Assembly: GCA_950295325.1 (NCBI GenBank)
Contig: OX485803.1
Coordinates: 9,796,001 to 9,860,000 of the forward strand
Source: Polytrichum commune
Lineage: Eukaryota > Streptophyta > Polytrichopsida > Polytrichales > Polytrichaceae
Direction: 5' to 3'
DNA length: 64,000 nucleotides
The position numbers and the translations under genes are program-made. Under the pieces are notes generated by a model. That model was not told where the DNA came from. It did not search any database and saw only the letters and a program-made list of their open reading frames with translations. How positions within the stretch are numbered: position 1 is the stretch's first letter; each line of letters opens with the position of its first letter. Of the stretch, positions 23,519-36,189 are shown in pieces.

Positions 23519-24930
23519 GATGGATGTGTGTGGGGTTAGAAAGAGCAATTGTGGGAGACTTGTTGTTGAAGAGAAGGAGAGATAGGGTTTGTGTCTTGAG
23601 AACTTGTTCGACTCCTCTGCAGTTGGTAGTGAACATGGCTGGAAAGGAGATGTGTGTGTGAAGTTTGAGAGGGATGAGCGAGCGTGGACTTGTGATTACC
23701 GTGGCTGAATGAACGGAGGTCTGGTTTAGCAATAGAGTTTTTTTGGGTGAGTCCACCGGTTCATTGTAAGTTTGTGGGAGGGCAACATGATTGTGAAGAT
23801 GTACATCCTAATCAGTAGAAGCTGGGGGAACAATAACATCCGCGTGCTTTACATACTTTACTACATATTTGACGCGGTTATGGTGGACGGATGAGAAGAA
23901 GTACCCTCGTGTGCGGATAGAGATAATTGCTTCATACAAGTGTACGTCTCATTCATCCAACATTATAAAAAAATTAATTAAAAATTTAAACAACTAAAAT
24001 AGTATGCGGCCCGGAGGTTACTTTGTTGAGTCGATTTGACACCAGTATCATTAACTTTGAATACCTCATGTTAAGCTTAGTCCACTCGAGGTCGTTTGGG
24101 ATGAATCGGCAAGAAACCTATACGGAGTCAAGGCCTTTATGTTGGATGGATGAGAGGTGCTACGCTCGTACACAACAATCCCCTCTCTCTCTCCCTCCCT
24201 CTTGTCTCTTGAAGCTCTCAACAATGTGAACTCACAAACTTCTCAGTATTCCAATAGTATTGTTGACTCGTGTTCTTTCCAATTTAAGGTACCTTATGCC
24301 CCCTCCCCACCTAACTTTACCAAATAACCAAAGTGTTTCCTAAAAACTGGGTAAAGCTCCCTCGGTTATAGGGGAGGGGCATCCGGCTATCCCAATGCAC
24401 CTACGAGAACTTGCTCCGGAGATTTTCGAGTAGGTTTTAGTTGAGTAGCTTTCACACATGTTCATGGTTTTATCTACCGAGCAATGAATGTTGGATAGTT
24501 TTTGGTCCCATCCCCAAATCCCTTACTCCTCACCTATCTTACCATCGGTTTTTGTCAATGGAGCTCCTCGTGCCCTCATAACGAAGACTAAAAAGCAACC
24601 AATCACAAGGGCGGAAGGCGACACTTTTAAAGGTCCTATATTCTTGCCTCATGTCCAGGTACCGATGGGAGGGTCGGTGCTGGAGGCTTAAAACCTCCAC
24701 TTGTAAACCATGCCACACCATTTGCCAACTAGGCTCGGCACTAGATAATGTCGATGGTGTGAAGGCCGTGTTTTTAGAACCAAATTTTGGGCTTAGCTAT
24801 AGTCAAGTGGGGAGGGGGCATTAGTTGCCTCCCTTGTATGCTACGAACCGCGATACGCTCGATTCAGCCCCAACTACAAGGGCTTTTCCCCTTGATTCCC
24901 ATCACCCCCATCTCTAGGGCTTCCACCATG
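23519..24930. other. Gene-less flank, dispersed repeat near 24010-24190
   Basis: The first ~240 bp continue the sequence interrupted by the copia element. Around 24010-24190 a repeat with TTGGATGGATGAGAGGT is shared with about 50340-50520 and more loosely with 14430-14560. No gene is supported. Confidence 0.5.
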
Positions 24931-25360
24931 CGAGGAGATCTTGGGGCCAAGATCAGTCAAAATCCCACCGTTTCCCAAGCCCAACCGGTTCCATGTTGTG
25001 GTCTTTTGGATTCCCGTCTACTAATTTGAGGTATATTCCGAAGACCCCCCCCTACAATGACCAGCGATTCTCCTCAAGTCATGGCCTTCGACCGGTTATT
25101 TCTCAAACCTCCACCGGTTCATCTGCTATGATCGGGGAGAACCGGCAGTTAGTTACAAATGAACCGGTTGAGTTTGAGAAGTAACCGGTTGAAATTCAAG
25201 ATTGCGGGAAAATTACTGATCATTTTAGAGGAATTTATAGAATATACCCCAATTTCATAAAGGAAAACCGAAGGATGTCAACATGTAAACCAGTTGGACT
25301 TGCAAACACTAGGATCTCAATCGATTATGCACAAAAATCTCCCCGACCACTGTTCATCTG
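24930..25360. repeat. ACCGGTT-rich dispersed repeat, two copies head-to-head
   Basis: About 24930-25130 is a minus-orientation copy and 25130-25360 a plus-orientation copy of one ~220-bp repeat, so together they form an imperfect palindrome. The plus copy has GGGGAGAACCGG, GAACCGGTTGAGTTTGAGAA, AACCGAAGGATGTCAACATG and ends near AAAAATCTCCCC. Other copies lie at about 34480-34700, 42185-42410, 48480-48850, 49145-49380 and 62270-62420. Confidence 0.5.
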
Positions 25361-25463
25361 TACCTAGTGGCCGGTTCTCCCCATTCATTGTATGAGGCAC
25401 CTCGAAAGGGCTCCATTTGGATCCCCTTCACATCATAACATGCAAACCACATTTTTGTTCTTA

Positions 25464-27420
25464 GGGCCGCTTTACACTACAGTGGAGAAGTGCGCCGGTT
25501 GGTCAAGAATTTTAGTCCAAGACATGGTTATTTGAGGCGAGGGATGGTATGCTGGAGAAGATGAAAAGATAACAAGAAAACGGTAGAACCGTGAGGCTCT
25601 GTCCTTTAATATGAAAGACTACAATTATAGTTGTCCACTTTGCTCATGCCAGTCCATGGCTATTTACTATACCAAACCTTTCTTGGATTTTGTGCACCTT
25701 CTTCTCAAATGCAGGTCAAGGATTTTGATATCACCCGAAGTTTTTTAGAATAAATAATCAAGAACTGCCGAAATAACTATAGTTAACTAGATTTCTTTCA
25801 ATGCATTTTAGGGAGCAATTATAGTTCTATATATACACACACACACATATACATATATAATTATAGTTAACATCCACATTAAATAAAGTGGACCAAAAAT
25901 AACAAGAACAAGTAACGTCCAAGTGTGAACGCAAAGTGGTTAGGAAATTTGCTCTTGAAACGAAGAAGTTGATGCATAGCCTCTGTCCTACAGACAGAGC
26001 CAATAAAATAATGCCTTAAGAAGTCTTGACTGCCCGTAGTGTAACCACCTAAAGGAGACGTGTATCATACAACTTCACCAAGGAGGAGAAGTCCACCGCA
26101 TTACTTCACAAAACGGTCATAGCCGGCCATAGTAGAAACCTTACCCCCTAAATGACCATTGTATTGATGTTTAAAAAAAATTGTATTGATCAAAAAATAG
26201 AATGTGTATGGCAATGTTCTAGAACTTCTTTCATGACAAGAATTTATTTGAAAATGTTCTCCCTCTATAATACATCCAAATTAATGTAAATAAGTAGGTA
26301 ACATTATCTTCTTATTGATTTTTAAAGAAATTACATGCTAGTACAATCCAACCTCGTTAATACGACACTCATTTATACGACACCCTCAATATTACAACAC
26401 ATTTTTGCGAGACCAATTTTTTTAGTTCAAAACTCCCTCTTTTATACGACTACATCACTCGATAATGCAACATTTAGAATCTCCGTTTTGTCGTATTAAA
26501 GACGTGTTTAATGCTAGAATTCATTTCATCTATATTATGTACATCTAAAATACATCCATTTTCACTTGGGAACAACTTGGGAACTTCACTTATTGTTGGG
26601 AGATTAATGGTAATTAGGGTTACTAGTGTAGAATGGACATGGTTGGGGTGAGAGTGGCCTCCTGCCTAGTATGTTGCCTTGTGCACGGGTGATATAGTAT
26701 CATCAGTATCTTGATGCTAAACATCATGCATCATTGTTGTCTAGTTTCTTATTATAAAACTCTTTATATTTTGGTGTTAATAAAATTATTAGTTTCCAAA
26801 AGTTAGATGGGAATATAGATAAGATGACAGTTGCTAACTTGGGTAGGCAACACCAAAGATCTTTGGACTCTTATTTTGAGAGTTCTTGAGGATATTTGCA
26901 TTTGTTTGGAGCTATAAGTCATTATTTCATACCATCTATATTGCTTGAACTCGTTGTATATATTTTTAAGCTCATATTACTTATGTTTCCTTATTCCCTC
27001 AATAATATGACAACTTTACATCATTTGTCATATTAACGAGAAGACGACACCTCGATAATTAATACAACTTTTTTTGTGCTTCCCAAAAATGTCATACTCA
27101 AGAGGGAGAACAATAGTGCAAAGATTTCTCTAAGGAAGAAATAGTTTATTCAAGTTGGAGTTCTCCGGAGGCCAAGTTTCTTGTCCGAGGCTTTGAGGTT
27201 GCCCAAGAAACTTGACCTCTGGAGAACTCCCCTTCAAAAAAGTGTCGCCACGTTGGCAACCATGTCATTTTTTCATCCATGTACAAAGTTCTCCACATAA
27301 GGACTCTTGGCCATAGAGTAAACCACCACCGGACAAGAGTGTCACTCTCAACCAATCAAATTTAAGAATTCCCCTAGAATTCATGACCACTGGACTTCTC
27401 CACAGTAGTGTAAGGCGGCC
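25464..27420. mobile_element. Large member of the GGGCCGCTTTACACTAC inverted-repeat family
   Basis: The left end reads GGGCCGCTTTACACTAC then GTGGAGAAGTGC; the right end is its reverse complement with small differences (GTAGTGTAAGGCGGCC). The right ~290 bp match the 404-bp element at 49927-50330, including GAGGTTGCCCAAGA and CAACCATGTCATTTTTT. At nearly 2 kb this copy has extra internal DNA, either a longer family member or one that received later insertions. No transposase frame is visible. Confidence 0.5.
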
Positions 27421-27424
27421 TTTA

Positions 27425-27923
27425 GGGCCACTTCACACATGAGCCAACAGTCGTGACACATGAAATTGTGGGAGCCCAAAAGAAAGTGTCCAAAGGCCGT
27501 TCCAAGTCACCTCCAAAATCATGTAGTGTGGTCTTGGACCCTCAAGCGTAGTGCGAAATCATATGTGACCGGGCCTCAACCAAATGCTATTGTAATGAAT
27601 TCATATTCATGCGGATCCTCATGGATGATAACATAGAGTAAATCAACGGTTGTGAACGTTCGGAGTGCCATGATCTCCCGGTTTTGTGTTAAGCCTACCT
27701 CCAAGAGGTGGTTTTTGAAAATAGTCCAAGTGACCATGAAACATGATCCAATCGATGCCATGTAGGAATCCATGTAGACTTCACATCCATCTTCCATTCA
27801 CATACTCCATTGGTCCCTCAAGCGTAGTGTGAAGCGAACTTGGACCGGCTCCGCCTTTTCCACCAATGAGAGTGCTTGACGTGTAATGGTCACGGGCTCT
27901 CAGTCTCATGTGTGAAGTGGCCC
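27425..27923. mobile_element. Tourist/Harbinger-like MITE, GGGCCACTTCACACATGAG termini
   Basis: Terminal inverted repeats start GGGCCACTTCACACATGAG and end CTCATGTGTGAAGTGGCCC with one internal mismatch. TTA flanks both sides (27422-27424 and 27924-27926), a target duplication typical of PIF/Harbinger elements. It abuts the preceding inverted-repeat element. A shorter relative lies in the ADH gene at 56817-57068. Confidence 0.5.
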
Positions 27924-27929
27924 TTAGTT

Positions 27930-29860
27930 TCTTCTTTGCTTCTTGCTCCCGCTGGACACCATCTAGATGTACTTCTAGTCTCATAAGTTTTTTTTTTTTA
28001 CATCCTGGAACTTATGATCAGTTTTATTGGCTCTGCCATGTGCGGAAGAGACATAGTGGTGGCATCTGAAATGAGCCAACAGTTTGGTGTCTATCTTCAA
28101 GGATGGAGGTATAGTTCACTAAAGTAAAAGCGATGCTCTCACTCTAAATAAATGGAAATGCGACTTTATTACCTTGAATGTTACACATATACTAGATACA
28201 TAAGAATCCACGATTGCATACAATTGCCACAAAACTTGTGGTTTTAAGCAAGCATAACACAACTCTGTAGATACGCAAGATAATACTAGCGCAAAGCACA
28301 TTTGTGACGAGCCGCTTGTTTCATTAGGGGGGTCACTCATTGAACTATAAATATTTATGACTTAGAGTTTAAGTAATAGTGAATTTTAAAATTCATAATT
28401 AATAATGAATATGAGAGTTTTTTGTTTTCAGTTATGCATATTGCAAAATAAAGTATTTGGGAGAAAAATAATATAATGATGTGTGCAATAAGGTTGCTTG
28501 CACGAACATGTTGCTCCTTCACCCATGCAAATTACCTTGGATTGATCCTCAATACATTTAAACTTTCTTTGTGTAGTTTTATAGCAACCACAATCATCAA
28601 AATAAATCCTATTTTCTGTTATTGTGGTAGTAAAACTTAAAGGTAGTGTGATATCTCTAAATTAGCACGAGGAAATCTAATTGCACATGTCAATGTAGTC
28701 TACTTCATTACAAATATCATTTATCTATCTAGCTCTCAATCATCACTTGATTATCATAGAGAAAGTTGCTCTTTTGATGCGGGATAAAGTAGATGATGTT
28801 TGGAGGTGGATTTCTCCAAAGACTCAAGGGCGAGGGGGTGCCACTATCATTGGTCTTAGAAATATAGGTGAGTCCAAAGACATGGTGTTGTTTATTGCTA
28901 GCAAGTAAGAAAATGAAGGCTTTTAAACAACAGAGGATCTCCAAAAACCATATGAAAGAATGTTCATGCAATATTTGAAGCCAACTTTGAGTATTTCTAT
29001 TTAAAGCACATCGCTTGAATAGCCCCTTAAGAAATACCCTTTCTGATGCACGTGGTTGTCAAAACATGTAGAGAGTGCACATCCCACGTCCAGAGAGGGA
29101 TATCCTATTTCCACTCATAGAATGATGAAAGAATATGACAAGACTCACAATTATTATGACACTACCGTCGATGACTAGGTGTCCGTAGACCCAACCTCGT
29201 CATCGTGGTATACATAAGATATTACGTTGTCGATGATGCCTCATCATTGTAGGATGGCAACTGGGTGTCGGTATGGTGCCCCATCATCGCAGAGGTGTAC
29301 ATTATCAACATGGCACCTCACCATCTTCGGAGGTGGAAATGATCAGAGACCTAAAATGGACACCGAGGTTGAGAGAGAAGATAATAGAACTCTCGGTCTT
29401 GCTCTCTAGTTCTCAAGAATTATGCGATCTTGCTTGCATGATGTGCTTCTCATTTTGTACCCATTTTGTAACAACAATGAATAGCAATACAACCGCAAGT
29501 GCTAGACAAGATAACATTGGAGATATCACTATGGGTAGTGGACTTTAACTCTATTGGATTTGGAAAGCAAAAGTTCTAACTCTCCACTATTAGAATTCAC
29601 TCAGGGAGGAGAGAGAAGACTTTGTCTCTCTCCTATAATTGGGTGGTTCAAGCTTACGACAAACTACAAAAATTTAGAGATAGACATGATTCCTACTTCA
29701 AACTAGGGATGGCCGATAGTTGCAACAAACCATGGTTATTCAACCTTAGAGTCATGACTTAAAAAGACATCTCACACCATATGCTTTCATTTCTCCCTTC
29801 ATCCCAGGCCATGAAGGAAGTTTTTTTAGCAGTGACATGGGTTTTGTGAAATGTCATATA
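27930..29860. other. Gene-less DNA; dispersed repeat at ~28490-28690
   Basis: About 200 bp at 28490-28690 resemble 63030-63230: ACCCATGC(A/C)AATTACCTTG, ATAGCAACCACAA and TTATTGTGGTA(G/A)TAA occur in the same order. Nothing else is recognised, and short open frames here lack protein-like features. Confidence 0.5.
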
Positions 29861-29867
29861 AGATTCA

Positions 29868-29998
29868 TAACAATGTTATGTGGGATTGACAATATTCTAT
29901 AGAATATTCTTGGATATTCCTTACATCCGGTCTGTATGTGGGAAATATTTTGTGGAATATTATCAGTCCCACAAAACACTGTTATGGATGTGAATAAT
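29868..29998. repeat. Short palindromic MITE, AACAATGTT family
   Basis: The sequence folds back on itself: ATAACAATGTTATGTGGGA on the left pairs with TCCCACAAAACACTGTTAT-like sequence on the right around a central GATATTCC/GGGAAATA region. Relatives lie at about 55463-55690 (one and a half copies) and about 36058-36140 (left half only). Confidence 0.5.
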
Positions 29999-30309
29999 GT
30001 TATGGTTAGGTGATCAACTATTGAAAATTTTGTTTACGTGATATACCAACCGCTGGTCATCCCAAATTTCCAAAAATGTATAATGTAGTTTAATATATAT
30101 TGTTAATGGCATGGACAAAGAGAAAAATGAAAGAAGTTTTTCTGAGAAATATCTTTGATGTCAAGTCTCTAGAGCTGAACGAATTTAGGGTCCGTGATAC
30201 TAATTCCTGGATCACATATGTTAAGAAAATAATTTTGAACTAATGAGGGTTCTCCGCATTATATAGAGAGGGGCCTATGTTTTGATTCTATTTGAAGACT
30301 TGTCACTAA

Positions 30310-31076
30310 ATTGATTATCCCACTTAGGCCCGGTTTACACCATGGACCATGAAGTCGGACCATGGAAGATGGCCTTTTCCCATGGTCCAACTTCCATGGT
30401 CTGACTTCTTAAAAAATCAGTTTACAAAGCCTTTGGGCCCTTCACTAGGTGTAAACCGAATGTGTACCAAGAGGAATGACCATGTACCAAAAAGTAAATG
30501 TGCTGATTTTTTAAGAATACGTCTAAAAAAGGAAGTCTTGGAACAAACCAAGTTTGACCATTCTTTTCTTTTCATCTTCTCTTCCCCCCCCAAAAAAATT
30601 CATTATAAGATTATTTCTTTGCTATGGGCCCTTGCCTTTTTGTTTTTTTTACCAGAGCACCTCTTTTGCCTCTCCCATCACAAAACCCGTTGTATCATGT
30701 TAGTGGAAAATTTAAGCCTTAAAATATGTCTTTGAAGCTCTTGAACTCCATGGTCACTTTGACGTTTTTTCTTGCTGTAAACCGAAGTGATCCCGGGATG
30801 AGTTCACTAGCCAATCACAAATTTTCCAGGGCCTTGGGATGACTTCATGGTCCATGATGTAAACCGGCCCCTAGTGCATGTTATTATTTGGAGTTATGCG
30901 AAGCTAAAACTATTTCATGAGAGTGTAACATTTCACCAAGCAAAGTCATTTATGTTCTATAATGTCCAAACAACCTATCGAACTTTCATTAGTAGAAATT
31001 GAACTCCAGAGGATGATGTTATTGCACTATGTAACCCCGCATAGTAACATGCATTGATTGGGATAATCAGTGTACT
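30310..31076. mobile_element. MITE (TGATTATCCCA family) interrupted by a second MITE
   Basis: The outer element begins TTGATTATCCCAC near 30310 and resumes after 30871 as GTGCATGTTATTATTTGGAG, ending GGGATAATCAGTG near 31076. Its intact relative is at about 54050-54259, which shows the uninterrupted CCCAATTAGTG. The outer element has about 220 bp of its own sequence. Confidence 0.5.
30327..30871. mobile_element. MITE with GGCCCGGTTTACACCATGG ends, nested
   Basis: Inverted termini: left GGCCCGGTTTACACCATGG then ACCATGAAGTC, right GACTTCATGGTCCATGATG then TAAACCGGCCCC. TA lies at both junctions (30325-30326 and 30872-30873), and comparison with the outer element's relative indicates TA is duplicated target. 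A 3'-truncated relative in the same orientation starts at 32860. The 50614-51114 element has related but distinct ends. Confidence 0.5.
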
Positions 31077-31079
31077 TTC

Positions 31080-32855
31080 CACACTAAATATGATATTTAG
31101 TGTCTTATGGTATTTAATGTCACTATGGTTACTTTTCGGATGACACTTCTTATGAATAAGTGAACTAAATATTGTCATAGATGATGGACGAGTTCACCCA
31201 TTGGCCAAAACCCTGCCTTCTCTTGTCAGCAACTTGGGATGAAATATTGTCATGGATGATTGAAATTTTGGATGGAAAATCACTTGGTAAGTGACAATAA
31301 TTGCAACATTGTAAATCTATAATCCCCCAAATACTTTACAAGGAATGACAAATAATGTTGGGTTAACATGTAGTGTTGGTGACACTATACCACGGTTTAC
31401 AATTAGTATTGAGCAAGACAAGTAGAATTGGCGACACTAAATATCGTATTTAGTGTAGCATGATACATTCGCTATGGAAATATCTCTTAGTGCTCTTGGG
31501 GCCTTCTTTGTGATAGACTCTTGATTGAAAGATTAGGGAAGGCATATGGAGGCAATAAGATCCTTTTAGTGGCTTGGGGACTTATAATAAAATGCGGATC
31601 CAATTGCAAGAGGTGCAGGGGGCCCACAACGACTAGGTTTCATAACATCACATAGCTCTTTGGCTGCATTCCAGAGGACCAAATACCACATGAGCAATAT
31701 TTTCTTTAGTTTTAAGATTTCTTATTTATGTGGAGCATCAAGACTGTGTACCATGAACTTTTCCACAACCAATTATAAATTATATGGGTTTTTAAAAAGA
31801 AAAAGTAAATTTAATTGCAACTTCTTTGTTTGGAAAGAGACCATCATGTAGCTGCTTAGTAATGCTATGTAAAATGAGATGTCAAAGCCAAGTCTTGGAG
31901 CCAAGTTTTCACGTAATATACCATCCCTAACATAACATGTCGAGGTCATTGCAAATCTGTACAGTTTATTTGATTGAGACATTATTTATGGACGTTCTAT
32001 TTGAATATAAAGTCTTCAAAGGTTTAATCCCACCAAACAAGGCAAGCTACCGAGCAATGTTATGATAACATTGGACATGCTTCAAAGCTTAGTTGCTTTC
32101 CAAATTGAGTTGGCCCCATGATTTAAGCAGGTAGATTCTCAATGATGATGACAGTGACCTACAATGGGGCAACAAATTAGTTGAGCCAATGGCAAGTAAT
32201 GTAGAAAATATGTATATATATATATATATATACAATATTCTATTTGCAATTGTGATTTTGACACACAACTTCATTGATACAATGTTTTTATATTCATGAC
32301 AAGTTGACGATGATATCCAATTCGGAATGAAACATACTCATGTTAAGTATACCCCTCACATGGGGTACGCCCAAAATAGAAGGAACATAATACTCGGGGG
32401 ATTCCCGGCCCCACAAAACATTGATACACATCTGAACAATGTTACGACCTTTGCAACATTTTCACCTTCAACTTACATGAGTGGTGTGATCCTCCTTGAC
32501 CTTCTTTGATACCGTTATTTTCACGAGTTTTTAACATCCATATATGCATTCACGTATAGGAACACTGGTCCAACATTGGTCACAACACACTAGCTAGGCT
32601 TGACTTTTAACAACATAAAATTATCGATGTACAATATATTTATTTGTGAGCATAGGTTGAAAGCATTGAGTTGTATCCATATTTATAACTCGACATCAAC
32701 TAAAGTCAACAGAACCAAACAACCATAATAACGTAAGTTAAGAACTCATCACCAGCCCCAAAAGTGCGGCCGCTTCATTATTTATGTGCCTCATTATTCA
32801 ATTAATGACAAGACCAAAGCCTATAACTGTGTCAAACGTCACCGGTTCTCTCAAC
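31080..32855. other. Gene-less DNA with AGTGT/ACACT repeat fragments
   Basis: Fragments related to the TTTAGTGTCAC MITE family occur at about 31075-31470. A (TA)n run sits at about 32212-32232. No coding frame is convincing. Confidence 0.5.
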
Positions 32856-32859
32856 CTTA

Positions 32860-33222
32860 GGGTCGGTTAACACCACATATCATGAAGTCGGACCATGAAA
32901 GATGGCTTTTTTCTATGGTCCAACATCCATGGTCTGATTTTTCAAAAAATCAACTTACAAAGCCTTTGGGCCCCTCGCTAGGTGTAAACCGAATGTGGAC
33001 CAAGAGGAATGACCATGCACCAAAAGTGAATGTGCTGATTTTTTTAATATATGCCCAAAAAATAGTAATTTTGAAAAAGATTCAAGTTTGACCATTCTCT
33101 TGTCTTCTCTTGTCTTCATCTTCTCTTCCCCCCCAAAAAACTCATTATAAATTATTATAACATCATTTCTATGCCATGGGCCCTTTCCTTTTTCTGTCGG
33201 GGCACCTCTTTTGCAAGAGAGG
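32860..33222. mobile_element. Truncated copy of the GGCCCGGTTTACACC MITE
   Basis: Starts GGGTCGGTTAACACCACAT and follows the 30327-30871 copy (CATGAAGTCGGACCATG, CTAGGTGTAAACCGAATGTG) for about 360 bp up to GGCACCTCTTTTGC, after which similarity stops. No matching right terminus follows. Confidence 0.5.
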
Positions 33223-33224
33223 AA

Positions 33225-36050
33225 TTGAAGAACTCAAGAGCCATAGAACCCACACTTTGGGTGGTGGGTATCGATGTTTTTGAGGTGAGGGCCCTAAAAA
33301 CATCTTTTGGTAAGTCCCAAAACAAGTGTTGTGGTAGTGGCAAGATATGGGTGGATTTTTTGGGTGAATTTGTATTGGAATGTTGAGAAATGTCGTTATT
33401 ACTCCTAGTCCTACTTTCAACTTTTTTAAATTTCTTGAGATGAATATACGTTATAGATAAGAGTACTCCAAAATCTACTATTAACACACCACCCCATCAA
33501 AAGACTTGAATTCCAATATCACATAATTGAAGGGTCCTCAACATGTAGGCCAAAAATGACAATACTCCCCTAAAATATGTCAAATATCGCACATACGTAC
33601 AACATTTTACACTAGGTGTGCCCCTCGTGACTACCTCCCAACACGACTTTGATCTTCCAACCCATGAATGCAAGTATCATTAACGCTTTTGAGGCCCAAT
33701 ACCATGAGATATGTACTCAACACTGATCAATTGTTTGAAGTCTACGAAAATGATTGACTGAAGCATTGAGATTCTACCAAGCAATGAAGATGCTAGAGAG
33801 AGTTCGGTGTGTCAATAACACTACTATAATCATTCATAAATGATGGAAGCACGTTAGTATGATCTCTAGTGGTACATTGACATCATGATCCATCGATACA
33901 TTATCAGTGATTGCTCCTCAAATGTTGCGCTTGCATATGTCTCAATGTTGCTCGATAGACTCTCAATTATCAACTAGAGTAGGAGATAGTGAGTCTATAG
34001 TGACAATGGTGCACAAGAATATGTGCATTTTGAACCTAAGTTTGATATGAATCATCCTTATGTTCCAACTAAGGAAGTATGTTATCTTGAACATACTTAG
34101 TGCATCAAAGGCATTTGAAATCATTGAGGATGATTCAGAATTTAGTGGAGCGGTAGTTGCTAATGTTTTGTTTCTCAAGCGCAAGATGGAATGGAAACCC
34201 TATCTATAATTCTAGAACAACAACAAAGTAATGTTAGTGAACTTAGGACAAAGCTTTTGTCTTTAGAGAAATCCATCACTATTTCCTATGCTCAAAATCC
34301 TCATCAAACAAAAATAGATTCTTATTTTGGTCACTAAGTAAGTGTAAGTTTTTTCATTTATTAATATATGTGACGACTTATTTCTATAAGTGTTACTAAC
34401 GGCTCTACTTTTACCACATAAATATTACTCTCATAAGTGTTTCTTTTGAAGTGCCCACACTCTCTTACTGATATAATTGTGTTAGAATTCCATGTGTGTT
34501 ACAAGCCTTATACTCCCGAAAGGTAACACTTAGAAAGGATACATTGTACATGTTGACTTTTTTCGGTTTTTCTTCATTTGAATGGAGGAATATTCTATAA
34601 ATTCCTCTAAATAGATCAGAAAGCCCTGAATTTGAATCGGTGTTTCTCAAACTCAATCGATTCATCTGTAACTAGCGGTTGGTTCTCCGTGTTCATTGAT
34701 TGCTTCCCTTGAATTCCAAGGAGCACGATTTGATGGACCAATTATGATTTTCCTGTGTGTGCACAATCTACAGCTTGCATCACCAAACTTAATTTGGGCA
34801 TAAAGGTCAAGCTTAACTTAGTTTGGAGTCACTTGAAGAATCACCCAGAGATCAAGTTTTTGGCACTATAATTGAGCCACAAATGTTGACCTCCGTCGCA
34901 CATGTGACACATATATGTGCTAAATTGCAGACTCGCAACAATGGAGCTTCACTTAATTAGCTTCAACTTAACTTCAATCTGGTGATCATGATAACCAGAG
35001 GAGAGAAACACTCAACTTAATTAAACAGGGTGTATGTATATACACACTGATCACCACAGTTCAGTTCCTCGATTCTGTGTAAGTTTGTCGTGCAGCTAAA
35101 TTATAACACACGCTGTCACACATACACACACATCACCAATTGAAGTGTTGAGAGTCTTGAATGTTTGGATCAGTGTTGAGCCTCCCGAGGCGATGTTTGA
35201 TACTTTAACACTTAACTTGAGCTTCACTCTTGAGTGTGTATGGGCATTGTGGGGTGAAGACGGCCGAATTCAATGACAAAGCTTCAAGAATTTGTTCACG
35301 AGGATCAACAGATGTTTAGTGAAAATGTAAGCATTTGGATGTGAGCATTTTTGTAGTTTGTGAACTTCACAATATTTTGAGAGACCATCCATGTGTCATG
35401 TCTAGGTTGATTGATAGGAATTTTTATGTGTGGTGGTATGAAACGGGCAACCTTCGCAACTTTAATTTGGGTGAAAAAAATGACAACTTCCCTATAAATG
35501 ACTGAATTTTGCACCAAAAAGAAAGAAAGAAGGGAAATCTCTTGGTTGTTCCAATACTAATGCATTACCAAAAACATCAACAATTCACCTAAAATGAGAT
35601 TTTTTTACATGCTTTGCAATGCCCTAACCATGAATGCTCCCTTAAATGAGCTCACAATCTCAACCTAAGTCTGGACACTCAAAAAAACACATTGAGAAAT
35701 CCCAATGATGGATGTTCTTGAACCCCTAAAGACCAAAGCAAAGTCTTCCCAAAATTGTCTTCAAAAATCCCATAAACAATGCCTGGTCTAGAATGCCCTT
35801 GGTGTGGTGTAATATTGCCACACAATTTGTTGATGTGTTAATTAGTACCATTTCATGGTACATGGCTAATATTTAGAGGTTAAATGTCCTCAAATGGGAC
35901 TGTGATATCAAACGATCACATGCACCCAAAAATAAATAATAAATTCCAAGAATTATTTATTTATTTATTCATGTATTTGGTAACCACTCATCAAAACAAT
36001 GGGGTTCGTGATTATGATGAAGATTTAGATTTTCATGTTTAAACTCTGTC
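33225..36050. other. Gene-less DNA; ACCGGTT-family repeat at 34480-34700
   Basis: A minus-orientation, diverged copy of the ACCGGTT repeat covers about 34480-34700 (ACATGTTGACTTTTTTCGG, TTTCTCAAACTCAATCG, CATCTGTAACTAGCGG). Elsewhere only short unremarkable frames are seen. Confidence 0.5.
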
Positions 36051-36189
36051 ACATTGTTCAGATCCATAACAATGTTCTGTGCGACTGACAATATTCCATG
36101 CAGTATTCCCGGATATTCCCACATTCAGTTTGAACTACATACAATCGGTATTAGCAAGAGTGTATGTGTGGATTGCAGTTTTGTGAAAT

